Positions 33,009-40,645 of a stretch of 64,000 nt of DNA are shown here, in pieces. Source of the stretch: HKCCE3408 sp039183205 (GTDB lineage: Bacteria > Pseudomonadota > Alphaproteobacteria > Rhodobacterales > Rhodobacteraceae); contig JBCDBR010000011.1 in assembly GCA_039183205.1 (NCBI GenBank), positions 1-64,000 of the forward strand, read 5' to 3'. A program made the position numbers and the translations under genes. The stretch's first letter is position 1. The number at the start of each line of letters is the position of its first letter. Below the pieces are notes generated by a model, which made no database searches, was not told the origin of the DNA, and saw only the letters and a list, made by a program, of their open reading frames with translations.

Positions 33009-34313
33009 TCAAAGGAGCCCTACGGCGATTGCGGGAAAGGCGAGCACGAGGCCCAGGACCACCAACATCATCAACGCAAACGGTGCGGCACCGGCAAAGA
33101 TGTCGCCCAGCGTTATGGACGGATCATCGAGCGTCGATTTGATCACATAAACGGATATCCCAAAGGGCGGCGTCAGCAATCCAATCTCAATTGCAATGAC
33201 GGTCACGATGCCAAACCAAATGAGATCCACGTCAAACGGCTGTAAAACGGGCAGCATCAAGGGCACCAAGACCAGCATGATCGAAGATGAATCCAAGATC
33301 ATCCCCAGCAAGATTACCGCGACCACATAGATTGCGAGGATACCCCACAGCCCAAGCTGCGCATCCGCCGCAAGCGCGCCAAAGCCGGCCGGCAACCCTG
33401 AAAACGCCAGCATCCGGGAATACATTTGCGCCGCGATGATCAAAAAGCACACCGCCGCTGTGACCAAACCGGTCTCAACCAGAACCTTTCGGAACCCCGC
33501 AAAGGACAGACGCCGTTTGACCAGACCGATCACAAGCGCGCCGATGGCACCCATCGCACCGGCCTCAACCGGTGTGAACCAGCCCAAATAAATGCCGCCC
33601 AGCACAAAGCCGATGAGGACCGCAATGGGCAGGCCTTTGGCCAACATATCGGACGCTGAAATAGCGTCGAATTCGCGCGATTGCTGCGGTTGAACGCGGT
33701 TGGGCATCAAGGTCGCCGCGGCGACGACGCCAAGCCCGAAAATCAGCGCCAGCAACAGACCTGGCCCCACGCCGGCAATGAAAAGATGACCAATGCTCTG
33801 TTCCGTCAGCACGCCATACAAAATCAGCAATAGCGATGGCGGGATAAGCATGCCCAACACGCTCGATCCGGCCACCACCCCCACAGCAAAGCGCCGCGTA
33901 TAGCCGTGGCGCAGCATTTGCGGAATGGCGATTTTCGTAAAGACGGCGGCCGAGGCGATGGAAATCCCGGTGATAGCGGCAAAAACCGCGTTGGCGCCGA
34001 CCGTGCCAACGCCAAGCCCGCCGCGCACACGCCGAAAAACAGCATTGGCTACGTCATAGGCATCTCGGCCCATACCCGTTTCCGAAACGATGAACCCCAT
34101 CAGTACAAAAAGGGGCACGACGCCAAAGTGGTAGCTCGCAAGCGTGTCGTTGGCCGCGAGCGCCAAAAGCGTGCCAGCAAGATCGGCGGATCCGCGGATG
34201 GCCCAAACCCCGAAAAACGAACAAAGCATCAGCGCGATTGAGACGTAAAGCCCAAAGAACACCAACAGCCCCATGCCAGCGAGTGCCAGCAGACCAATTT
34301 CAAACGGGGTCAT
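33009..34313 (-). CDS. TRAP transporter large permease (DctM type)
   Basis: A 434-residue protein with 12 or so membrane helices. DctM-family landmarks are GASSVLGMLIPPSLLLILYG (residue about 145-165), GWFTPVEAGAMGAIGAL, and IGLLTPPFGISVYVIKS near the C-terminus. It forms the sodium-driven translocation unit with the DctQ subunit encoded just upstream (overlapping by 14 bases) and the DctP binding protein. It serves the TetR-led operon. Confidence 0.94.
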   Translation of the reverse strand: MTPFEIGLLALAGMGLLVFFGLYVSIALMLCSFFGVWAIRGSADLAGTLLALAANDTLASYHFGVVPLFVLMGFIVSETGMGRDAYDVANAVFRRVRGGLGVGTVGANAVFAAITGISIASAAVFTKIAIPQMLRHGYTRRFAVGVVAGSSVLGMLIPPSLLLILYGVLTEQSIGHLFIAGVGPGLLLALIFGLGVVAAATLMPNRVQPQQSREFDAISASDMLAKGLPIAVLIGFVLGGIYLGWFTPVEAGAMGAIGALVIGLVKRRLSFAGFRKVLVETGLVTAAVCFLIIAAQMYSRMLAFSGLPAGFGALAADAQLGLWGILAIYVVAVILLGMILDSSSIMLVLVPLMLPVLQPFDVDLIWFGIVTVIAIEIGLLTPPFGISVYVIKSTLDDPSITLGDIFAGAAPFALMMLVVLGLVLAFPAIAVGLL

Positions 34314-34812
34314 TCTGCGCCCTCATATGGCGTCGCAGGATGCGGGCGGCAAATTGGAAAACGAGTACGCCCGTCCCAACAAGGATCACGAACTTCACGG
34401 GCCATGTTGGGGCGGTAAAGTCACCGATCGCGCCGACAAAATCGTTGCGTACCCAAGATCGCTGAAACAGCGGCAGCGTGGCGTTGAAAATCACCGCGAT
34501 CACCGCGATTGCGGCAAGGTCCATCGCGCTTTCGAGCCATCGCGCCGCCCTCGGGTTTGCTCGGATAATCCGGGTCAGGATGGCATCCGACCGGGTTAAC
34601 CGGCCCGCACGGAGCGCCGCCGGCGCTTGCAGAAACACTATCGCCACAATCGACAAGCTGACCATTTCAGGCACACCGGGGATGGGCGAGGCAAAGATAC
34701 CCCGCCCGATCACATCGGCCCCGATCAGAACCATAAGCCCCACGATCAGGACCGAGCCCAAGAGATTTAACGCTTCGGTCGCCCCATCAAGGACGCGCAG
34801 AAGCGCTTTCAT
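34300..34812 (-). CDS. TRAP transporter small permease (DctQ type)
   Basis: A 170-residue protein with four predicted membrane helices (starting around residues 14, 48, 90 and 128). The start MKALLRVLDGATEAL at 34812 overlaps the dctP stop by four bases (ATGA). The topology and the GADVIGRGIFASPIPGVPEM stretch are those of DctQ subunits. Its 3' end overlaps the dctM start. Confidence 0.9.
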   Translation of the reverse strand: MKALLRVLDGATEALNLLGSVLIVGLMVLIGADVIGRGIFASPIPGVPEMVSLSIVAIVFLQAPAALRAGRLTRSDAILTRIIRANPRAARWLESAMDLAAIAVIAVIFNATLPLFQRSWVRNDFVGAIGDFTAPTWPVKFVILVGTGVLVFQFAARILRRHMRAQNDPV

Positions 34813-35861
34813 TCTTGATCCCAATTGCGCAAGGGTTCCGCGCCGGCGTCGCGCATACCATTCATGTAAATCGACAGGATCTCTCTGGCCGGTCTGCCTT
34901 GTGCCTCAAGCTCGTCTGCCCAGGTCGCCGCAGCATTGTCCATGCCATCGGCCCAAGTTTGGCGCAATTCTGCGGATGCAACTGTTACGGTCGCACCTTC
35001 TGCCGCCATTGTTTCAAGTGACGTTTCAACTGCGCTGTCGAGTGCATCGAGATACCATCCACCCGCCGCATCGGCTGCGTCATGCAGCGCTTGCTGTGCT
35101 TCCGGCGGGAGGCTGTCGTACCAAATGCTGTTCGCCCCCAAAGATCCGGCAAATTGTGCGCCCAGTCCAAACCGGGTCACATAAGGCGCAACCTCGTAGA
35201 GCCTACCAGGCAGCGCGGCCGACGCAAAGACCACAACTCCGTCATAAACGCCTGTGCTTAGCTCGTTGTAATAGGTCGTCAGATTGCCAGACACCCCAAC
35301 CGCACCTGTGCCTGACAGCCAATTGACCGCCGGTCCGGGCGCGGCAATACGGCGGCCGTCCAAATCGGACAGATCATTGATCGGAAAGGTCGTCATGAGC
35401 AGATAGTCATCAATCACAACCGGCGCGCCGAGATAGGTGATGTCATTGTCATCATAGGCCTGGCGCATCATCGGGTTGTTAAGGTGCAGATCATGTAAAA
35501 GATCGTAGATCTCGCGTGGGTCGTCGGTGACAAACGGCGTGTAGTAAGTCACGTTCTGGACGGCCAAGGTCGCAGGATCAAACAGGCTTTGGATGACGCC
35601 GATTTCCGCCAGGCCGAGGCTGACCGTTTCAAGCTCTTCTCCGACGCCCGCAACGGCGCCACCATATTGCTCAGAAAACGTAATCTCGTGCTCAGTGCCC
35701 TCAAGCGACGCCGTCACCTCGGGAATGAACACCTCGTTGATCATTCGAACCCAACGAAAAACGGCCGGGTGGCCAGCGACGATGGTTGCGTCGAATTGCT
35801 CTGCAATCGACGGCATCGGGGCAAGGGCAATTGCACCCGCGCAAAGTGTGTGTTTCAGCAT
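34809..35861 (-). CDS. TRAP transporter substrate-binding protein (DctP type)
   Basis: A 350-residue periplasmic binding protein with signal peptide MLKHTLCAGAIALAPMPSIA. The DctP fold is recognised from GVGEELETVSLGLAEIGVIQS, DLSDLDGRRIAAPGPAVNWL and YNELSTGVYDGVVVFA, in the positions where the family contacts the ligand carboxylate; the usual Arg in the IRxxG segment is replaced by RRIAAPG. First structural gene after tetR. The cargo should be the substrate of the cyclase and BKACE enzymes. Confidence 0.92.
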   Translation of the reverse strand: MLKHTLCAGAIALAPMPSIAEQFDATIVAGHPAVFRWVRMINEVFIPEVTASLEGTEHEITFSEQYGGAVAGVGEELETVSLGLAEIGVIQSLFDPATLAVQNVTYYTPFVTDDPREIYDLLHDLHLNNPMMRQAYDDNDITYLGAPVVIDDYLLMTTFPINDLSDLDGRRIAAPGPAVNWLSGTGAVGVSGNLTTYYNELSTGVYDGVVVFASAALPGRLYEVAPYVTRFGLGAQFAGSLGANSIWYDSLPPEAQQALHDAADAAGGWYLDALDSAVETSLETMAAEGATVTVASAELRQTWADGMDNAAATWADELEAQGRPAREILSIYMNGMRDAGAEPLRNWDQE

Positions 35862-35916
35862 TTCTTCCTCCCTTGAATGCAGCTGTTTTTTGCTGTGGTG
35901 GTCGTCCCGTTCTTGT

Positions 35917-36555
35917 TTAAGTTCTGTCCTCCGTCCGCAGATGACGCAGGCCAGCGGCGACGAACCGGATCAAGCGCTCTAGCACTGCCTCCATCTCTTC
36001 GACCGCGCCATCCTGACCGGCCAATCGTTCTGAGCGACCAGTGCGGCCCAAAATGGTAACCAGCGACCCAATCGCAAAACTGTAACCCCATGCAGCATTC
36101 GCCGCGCCGATCCCGGGCAGCGCGTCTTGGATTGCGCCAATGAATGCTGTTGCGGTGTCATCGTAATTTTCGCGCACCAATTCGACGTCGCGGCTGTTGC
36201 CAACGGCAAGCGATCCGAAGATCCGCGCATAGGCCGTGCCGCCGCCCATGTCACTCATGGGTGGCCAAAGCAGCGCGTGCAGCACGGCCTCCAAATCACC
36301 CGGCGCGCCGATATCCACCTTCGCCAGCGCCAAATGGCGGGCAGAGTTGATCAGTGCAGATCGTCGCGCGACCACTGCGGCGTAAAGCCCGGCCTTGTCG
36401 CGAAAATGATAGTGCAAAAGGCCCTGAGCGACGCCCGCCCGGACGGAGATTGCCTTCATCCCCGCACCGTCGAAACCATGCTCGGCAAAGAGATCCTCGG
36501 CCACATCCAAGATACGGGATTTGCTACTTTCCGACGTGGATTTTGGATTTTCCAT
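35917..36555 (-). CDS. TetR-family transcriptional regulator
   Basis: A 212-residue TetR regulator. SRILDVAEDLFAEHGFDGAGMKAISVRAGVAQGLLHYHFRDKAGLYAAVV (residues 13-62) is the helix-turn-helix; the remainder is the helical ligand domain. It lies at the head of the minus-strand operon dctP-dctQ-dctM-cyclase-BKACE-osmC, 55 bases ahead of dctP, with a perfect palindrome in its own promoter. Likely an autorepressor whose inducer is the transported compound or its CoA ester. Confidence 0.92.
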   Translation of the reverse strand: MENPKSTSESSKSRILDVAEDLFAEHGFDGAGMKAISVRAGVAQGLLHYHFRDKAGLYAAVVARRSALINSARHLALAKVDIGAPGDLEAVLHALLWPPMSDMGGGTAYARIFGSLAVGNSRDVELVRENYDDTATAFIGAIQDALPGIGAANAAWGYSFAIGSLVTILGRTGRSERLAGQDGAVEEMEAVLERLIRFVAAGLRHLRTEDRT

Positions 36556-36571
36556 GGCTTATGGAATATAC

Positions 36572-36589
36572 TGACTGATCGTTCAGTCA
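36572..36589. promoter_or_regulatory. TetR operator (perfect palindrome)
   Basis: TGACTGATCGTTCAGTCA has two perfect 7-base arms (TGACTGA / TCAGTCA) around 4 central bases, 16 bases upstream of the tetR start codon. Arms containing TGA-TCA and this length are typical of TetR-family operators. Confidence 0.75.
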
Positions 36590-37068
36590 ATCTTTTCTTT
36601 TGACTTGCCGACCGTCTCTGCACCCAGGTCCCGCGCCCGCGCACCCCGATACCGCCACGGAACCGGGTCATATTCATAACCCGGTTGGCATGAGCGACGA
36701 CCAAAAAAACGCCGAAAAAATTCACGTATGGACCCGCCTTTGAGCGGTCGCAAAGCCAGTAATTCCGACACTACGTTTTGCGCGAATGGGAGCAATGCTT
36801 CACGTCTGCAACGGCATCTATATGGCCATCATAGATGTTGTTTCCCGCTGACGATGTGCTACCTCACGCGCACGCCCGCGGGCTGTGTCGGGCATATCGC
36901 TTTGGAAGGACGTCAATAAACGGTAACGTTTGCGTATCTCATTCAAATGCTGACTATTTCCATAGACATTACTGCTCGAACCCGCGAAAATCCGACGCGT
37001 CGGCGCTGTGCAAGCAAGCAGAGGCCTCGCAAGCACTGGGCGCCGTCAGAAACTACCGGGAGAAACTG
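36590..37068. other. Gap between tetR and pseudoazurin
   Basis: About 480 bases of divergent intergenic DNA. No frame on either strand resembles a protein. The only supportable elements are the ribosome site GGGAGAAA just before the pseudoazurin start and the tetR operator at the left edge. I looked for an FNR/NNR-type TTGAT-N4-ATCAA box in front of the pseudoazurin gene and found none. Confidence 0.4.
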
Positions 37069-37563
37069 ATGACGAAATTAATCACACGCCGCGCGTCGCT
37101 ACAGATCGGCGCGGCGGCGTTGGCAACGCCCTTTCTTGCACGCGGTGCAACAGCACAAACAGCGCATGTCGTTGAAATGCTCAACGTGCACCCCGAGAAT
37201 CCGCGCCTCCGCCAGGTGTTCTTTCCGCGCCTGATCGTGGTGGAGCCGGGCGATACGGTGAATTTCACAGCGACCGATCGCGGCCACAATTCCATGTCCG
37301 TAGACGGCATGCTGCCGGACGGGGCAGAGCCCTGGAATGGTCGCATCAATGCAGATATTGAGGTGACATTCGACGTCTCGGGCGTTTACGGCTATGTCTG
37401 CCAGCCCCATGCCACCGTTGGCATGGTCGGTGTGGTCGTCGTCAATGGCGACGACGCGCTGAGCAATCTCGAAGCGGTCCAAGGCGTGCGCCAACGTGGC
37501 GCGGCGGCAGGCATCTTTGAGGAGATCTGGGCGGAACTGGCGGAACTAGACCTGTCGGCTTGA
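37069..37563 (+). CDS. Pseudoazurin (type 1 copper protein)
   Basis: A 164-residue periplasmic cupredoxin. The N-terminus MTKLITRRASLQIGAAALAT carries a twin arginine and ends in an Ala-rich cleavage region (ATAQ), so Tat export is likely. The copper ligands are His73 (RGHNSM), Cys111 and His114 (YVCQPHATVG) and Met119, as in pseudoazurins that donate electrons to copper nitrite reductase or nitrous-oxide reductase. The C-terminal extension with a helix is also normal. No denitrification gene is in the window; it is convergent with the puf genes and separated by a strong terminator. Confidence 0.93.
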   Translation: MTKLITRRASLQIGAAALATPFLARGATAQTAHVVEMLNVHPENPRLRQVFFPRLIVVEPGDTVNFTATDRGHNSMSVDGMLPDGAEPWNGRINADIEVTFDVSGVYGYVCQPHATVGMVGVVVVNGDDALSNLEAVQGVRQRGAAAGIFEEIWAELAELDLSA

Positions 37564-37573
37564 TCAATCTGTC

Positions 37574-37613
37574 AAAAATGGCCCGCCAAGCGAAAGCTTG
37601 GCGGGCCATTTTT
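37574..37613. terminator. Strong bidirectional terminator
   Basis: An 18-bp perfect stem (AAAAATGGCCCGCCAAGC / GCTTGGCGGGCCATTTTT) with a GAAA loop at 37592-37595. The T run on both strands makes it a Rho-independent terminator in either direction, ending pseudoazurin on the plus strand and the puhC-pufLMX operon on the minus strand. Confidence 0.93.
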
Positions 37614-37639
37614 ATTCACGTTCAGCGCGTGAGCCTAGT

Positions 37640-37870
37640 TTATTCGGCCGGTTCACTGACAAACGAATCCGGCGTCGGATCCGTGGCGAACCGCGACTCT
37701 TCGGGCAGCAAGGTTCCGATGAACCACAAGACTACGATCGTGCCTACAACACCACCGATGAGCACGCCAGCAAGGGCCGCACCATAGGCCATGCGGCTGA
37801 GTATCTCGATCTGAAGGTCCGAGGACGTAGTGTTTTCATCAAACAACAGATCGCGCGATTTCAGTTTCAT
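37640..37870 (-). CDS. pufX: PufX-like reaction-centre accessory protein
   Basis: A 76-residue protein with one central membrane helix (ALAGVLIGGVVGTIVVLWFIG, about residues 32-52) containing glycines spaced as in PufX, and a LRxL/QIEILSRM-like amphipathic approach before it. PufX opens the LH1 ring and organises the RC-LH1 complex for quinone exchange in Rhodobacter relatives. Position immediately after pufM (12-base gap) and length agree. PufX is poorly conserved, so the name rests on topology, glycine pattern and position. Confidence 0.8.
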   Translation of the reverse strand: MKLKSRDLLFDENTTSSDLQIEILSRMAYGAALAGVLIGGVVGTIVVLWFIGTLLPEESRFATDPTPDSFVSEPAE

Positions 37871-37882
37871 GACCTGTCTCCT

Positions 37883-38806
37883 TTAGTCGGCCGGCGCATA
37901 GCCGTGCACTTGTGCCCAAGCATACCAATCATCCACGACCGTGCCGGTCAAAAGGATGCCAATGCCACCCGTGATGGGTGTCAGCACCGCAAACCACCAG
38001 GCCCAACGGTGAATGCCTTCCATTGTGGCATTGAACCCCATCGTCCAGCGCCAGAACAAAGCCGCGCGTTCCGAGGCGGTGCCGCGGTCGACGATTTGTT
38101 CGAGCTCACGGTCGCCGCCGTAGCGGCTCACCGCGAGGATGGTGGCGCCATGCATCGCAAACAATAGCGCCGATCCATAAAGGAACGCGATGGAGAGCGC
38201 GTGGAAGGGGTTGTAAAAGAGATTGCCGTAAACCACCGAAAAGGTGGCGGTCCAATCGAGATGCGAGAAGATGCCGTAAGGCACTGCCTCAGACCAGCTT
38301 CCCATGAGCACCGGGCGGATGAGTCCCAGCACAAGAAACAGCCAGATCGCAGCGCCAAAGGCCCAAAACACGTGCTTGCCCATGCGCTGCCGACGCGCCA
38401 AATCCCAGGCCCTCGCCCAGCAGGACAACACAGAGATCAGCAAAAAGAAGCTTGCGATGAACCACAAACCGCCGTCATCCATAGGCGGGATGCTCAGCCC
38501 ATAATCCGCACGCGGCGGATCGAGCGAGAAATAAAACAGATCCCGGAAGAAGACGATAATGTTGTAATTGGCCTGCTGGAGGTAGCTCACGCCAACCAAC
38601 ACGAACCAAAGGATACCTGTAGCCAAGCTGACCACGCCGAAGGCACCGAGATAGATCGGCCCGATCTGAGCGTTGCCAAACCAACCAAGCAGGGTGGAAA
38701 ACCGCGCCGATTTGGTCCTCTCGCGCAGGTCGATATCCTCGACCATGCCCATTTCGGGCTCACCCTGGACTTGCACTTGGGTGAAGATGTTCTGATACTC
38801 AGCCAT
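37883..38806 (-). CDS. pufM: Photosynthetic reaction centre subunit M
   Basis: A 307-residue membrane protein with five helices. It begins AEYQNIFTQVQVQG and contains all the pigment and iron ligands at the standard numbers: His182 (bacteriochlorophyll, SHLDW), His202, His219 and His266 (FNATMEGIHRW). Tyr210 (FLYGS) of the electron-transfer branch is present. GNLFYNPFHALSIAFLYGSALLFAMHGATILAVSR is nearly identical to known PufM. Its start overlaps the pufL stop by 8 bases. Confidence 0.98.
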   Translation of the reverse strand: MAEYQNIFTQVQVQGEPEMGMVEDIDLRERTKSARFSTLLGWFGNAQIGPIYLGAFGVVSLATGILWFVLVGVSYLQQANYNIIVFFRDLFYFSLDPPRADYGLSIPPMDDGGLWFIASFFLLISVLSCWARAWDLARRQRMGKHVFWAFGAAIWLFLVLGLIRPVLMGSWSEAVPYGIFSHLDWTATFSVVYGNLFYNPFHALSIAFLYGSALLFAMHGATILAVSRYGGDRELEQIVDRGTASERAALFWRWTMGFNATMEGIHRWAWWFAVLTPITGGIGILLTGTVVDDWYAWAQVHGYAPAD

Positions 38807-39647
38807 TTACGCCTCCCTCGACGTCGATCCAGAAGGGCAGGTCGACATACCAGTACCACCAATTCGCCCAGGCATCGAACCAGACCGTGCCGGAAATCAA
38901 GATACATATCGCGGACCAAAACCCGGCATTGAGCGCCAAAAACAAGCCTAGGCGGTGGATGCCCAGCGGCCCGATCGAATAGCCGATATAATCACGAAAG
39001 AACGTGTCTTCGTGGTCCGGTGTCCGGATTTCATTCCCCTTTTCGGGATTGATCGCCGACAAGATCAGTGAACCGTGCAGCGCTAAGGCCAGGCAGGTCG
39101 TGAAGAAGAACGTGATCGCGACCATATGGGCGGGATTGTAGTGAAAGTTCCCGTAAGCCCAGCCAACATTGTTCACCCAGTCCAAATGCGACCAAATCCC
39201 GTATGGAAACCCGTGGCCCCATGCCCCCATGAGCACTGGCCGAATGACAACGAGACTGGCATAGGCGAAGATGGCCACACCAAAGGCGATCGGTACGTGA
39301 AACCCGATCCCAAGTTTGCGCGAAATCTCAACCTCGCGCAGGGCCCAACTGATAAAGGCACCAAGGGCACAAATGGTGATGAGTTGCCACAAGCCCCCTT
39401 CTTGCAGAGGCGCCATGCCAAGCCCAACCTCCAGATCGGGCGGCTCAATTGAAATCAGCCAGGGGTTCCAGGTATCGCCAACGGCGGCGCCGTAGAAGAT
39501 CAGGAAGGTGCCGCACACGGCAAAAAAGAAGGTCGTGACGCCAAAAAAGCCGACGTAAAATGGCCCTAGCCAGAAATCGAAAAGATCCCCCCCGATCAGC
39601 GTACCGCCGCGGATACGGTATTTTCGTTCAAACGATAACAAGGCCAT
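38799..39647 (-). CDS. pufL: Photosynthetic reaction centre subunit L
   Basis: A 282-residue membrane protein beginning MALLSFERKYRIRGGTLIGG. Cofactor ligands are all present at the expected positions (numbering including Met1): His154, His174 (SHLDW and FHYNPAHM), His191 and His231 for bacteriochlorophyll and the non-haem iron, Glu213 and Ser224 for proton delivery to quinone B. It forms the reaction-centre core with PufM. The gene lies 38 bases after puhC; no pufB or pufA precedes it, which is unusual. Confidence 0.98.
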   Translation of the reverse strand: MALLSFERKYRIRGGTLIGGDLFDFWLGPFYVGFFGVTTFFFAVCGTFLIFYGAAVGDTWNPWLISIEPPDLEVGLGMAPLQEGGLWQLITICALGAFISWALREVEISRKLGIGFHVPIAFGVAIFAYASLVVIRPVLMGAWGHGFPYGIWSHLDWVNNVGWAYGNFHYNPAHMVAITFFFTTCLALALHGSLILSAINPEKGNEIRTPDHEDTFFRDYIGYSIGPLGIHRLGLFLALNAGFWSAICILISGTVWFDAWANWWYWYVDLPFWIDVEGGVNG

Positions 39648-39685
39648 CCTGGCTTTCCTTCCCTTCTAGTGCAGCCGGCCAACCG

Positions 39686-40225
39686 TCACTGGAACACAAC
39701 TCCGCGGAGAAACGCGAGGTTGTGGTCCCCGTAGCTGGACAAGCTGATCTGTCGTCCCGTTGCCGGATCGAAGATTGATAACCGCTCACCTTCGTGGAGG
39801 CGGACGAAAAAAAGTCCGCCTGGGGCGCTGGCAACGCGCTCGCGGTCGTGGTCGATGACCACTGCGAGCATTTCGAGAATGCCACCATCGCCCGAGGCAA
39901 ATGACGCGACAACAGCGCCCGTCTCATCGGTCACAACCGTTCCGGCATCCCGATCAAATGCCAGGGCAATGGCCCTTTCTTCCGTGATTTGGCCGAAATC
40001 GGTCTGGGCCTGCCCACCGCCCAGCACTTGGTGCCACGCCACCAATGCAACGATGACAAACAACCCAAACGCGATAATACGCATCGCCCGTTCGTCTAAG
40101 ATTTCTGGGCGGGACCGCGTATCCTTAGGCCTAGTTTTGAGCGTGTCTTCCAACGGTAAAGCGCCCTCATGCGCGACAACGATTTGGCCTGTAGCATTCC
40201 GATGGGTGCCGCAGATTTTGCGCAA
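39686..40225 (-). CDS. puhC: Photosynthetic complex assembly protein PuhC
   Basis: A protein of up to 179 residues with one N-terminal membrane anchor (MRIIAFGLFVIVALVAWHQV) and a periplasmic domain. The domain reads like PuhC: DRDAGTVVTDETGAVVASFASGDGGILEMLA, then RERVASAPGGLFFVRLHEGERLSIFDPATGRQISLSSYGDHNLAFLRG, the DP-TG-I-L-FG-N pattern of that family. The start is uncertain: no ATG precedes the anchor, so a TTG at 40225 or the ATG at 40084 is used. PuhC normally sits in the puhABC operon and is needed for RC-LH1 assembly; here it leads pufLMX, in the place of pufBA. Confidence 0.75.
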   Translation of the reverse strand: MRKICGTHRNATGQIVVAHEGALPLEDTLKTRPKDTRSRPEILDERAMRIIAFGLFVIVALVAWHQVLGGGQAQTDFGQITEERAIALAFDRDAGTVVTDETGAVVASFASGDGGILEMLAVVIDHDRERVASAPGGLFFVRLHEGERLSIFDPATGRQISLSSYGDHNLAFLRGVVFQ

Positions 40226-40272
40226 CCCGACGGACAGATTGTCGCTGATAGCTAGCCAGCGTTACGCAAAAC

Positions 40273-40290
40273 TGTCAATATTAATTTACA
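40273..40290. promoter_or_regulatory. PpsR/CrtJ operator 1 (TGT-N12-ACA)
   Basis: TGT at 40273-40275 and ACA at 40288-40290 with exactly 12 bases between, AT-rich spacer. This is the consensus of the light- and oxygen-responsive repressor PpsR (CrtJ) of photosynthesis genes. Located 48 bases upstream of the puhC frame start. Confidence 0.75.
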
Positions 40291-40295
40291 CCCAA

Positions 40296-40313
40296 TGTAT
40301 ACAAAAAATGACA
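40296..40313. promoter_or_regulatory. PpsR/CrtJ operator 2 (TGT-N12-ACA)
   Basis: TGT at 40296-40298 and ACA at 40311-40313, again exactly 12 bases apart, and 23 bases from operator 1 centre to centre. PpsR binds paired sites cooperatively, so two tandem copies make this a credible operator pair for puhC-pufLMX. Confidence 0.75.
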
Positions 40314-40645
40314 CTTGAAAGCGTTTGTCGTGTGATCGAATGCAATCGCAAGCAAAGGGAATGTGTTCGGCCAAGCAACACCCATTTGCCGCGACCGGCA
40401 GAGCCATCTCTTTGCGAAAAAACAACATCCGTCACAGCAGTCTATCTTTTTCGCTTTCCTGCGACCTGCTCCGCCGCCAACATCCGGCAAACGACTCGAA
40501 TTGAGGGTTTTCGCATTACCAATCGAGTTTGGAAATTGTGCCCGTCCCGAGCACGCAGGGCCGCCATGGCAGCCAAAAAAATCCGCACGCTGACCGATCT
40601 GGCATTGCTGTCTGGGGCCGTGCGCCCACGGCACCGCGATCTCTC
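40314..40645. other. Divergent gap upstream of the sugar kinase, with a LacI-like N-terminal scrap
   Basis: About 330 bases without an intact gene. From ATG 40566 a short frame reads MAAKKIRTLTDLALLSGA and then diverges, ending just before the kinase start. The first 17 residues resemble the start of a LacI-family helix-turn-helix, a family that often controls such kinases, so it may be the stump of a lost regulator. Confidence 0.3.
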
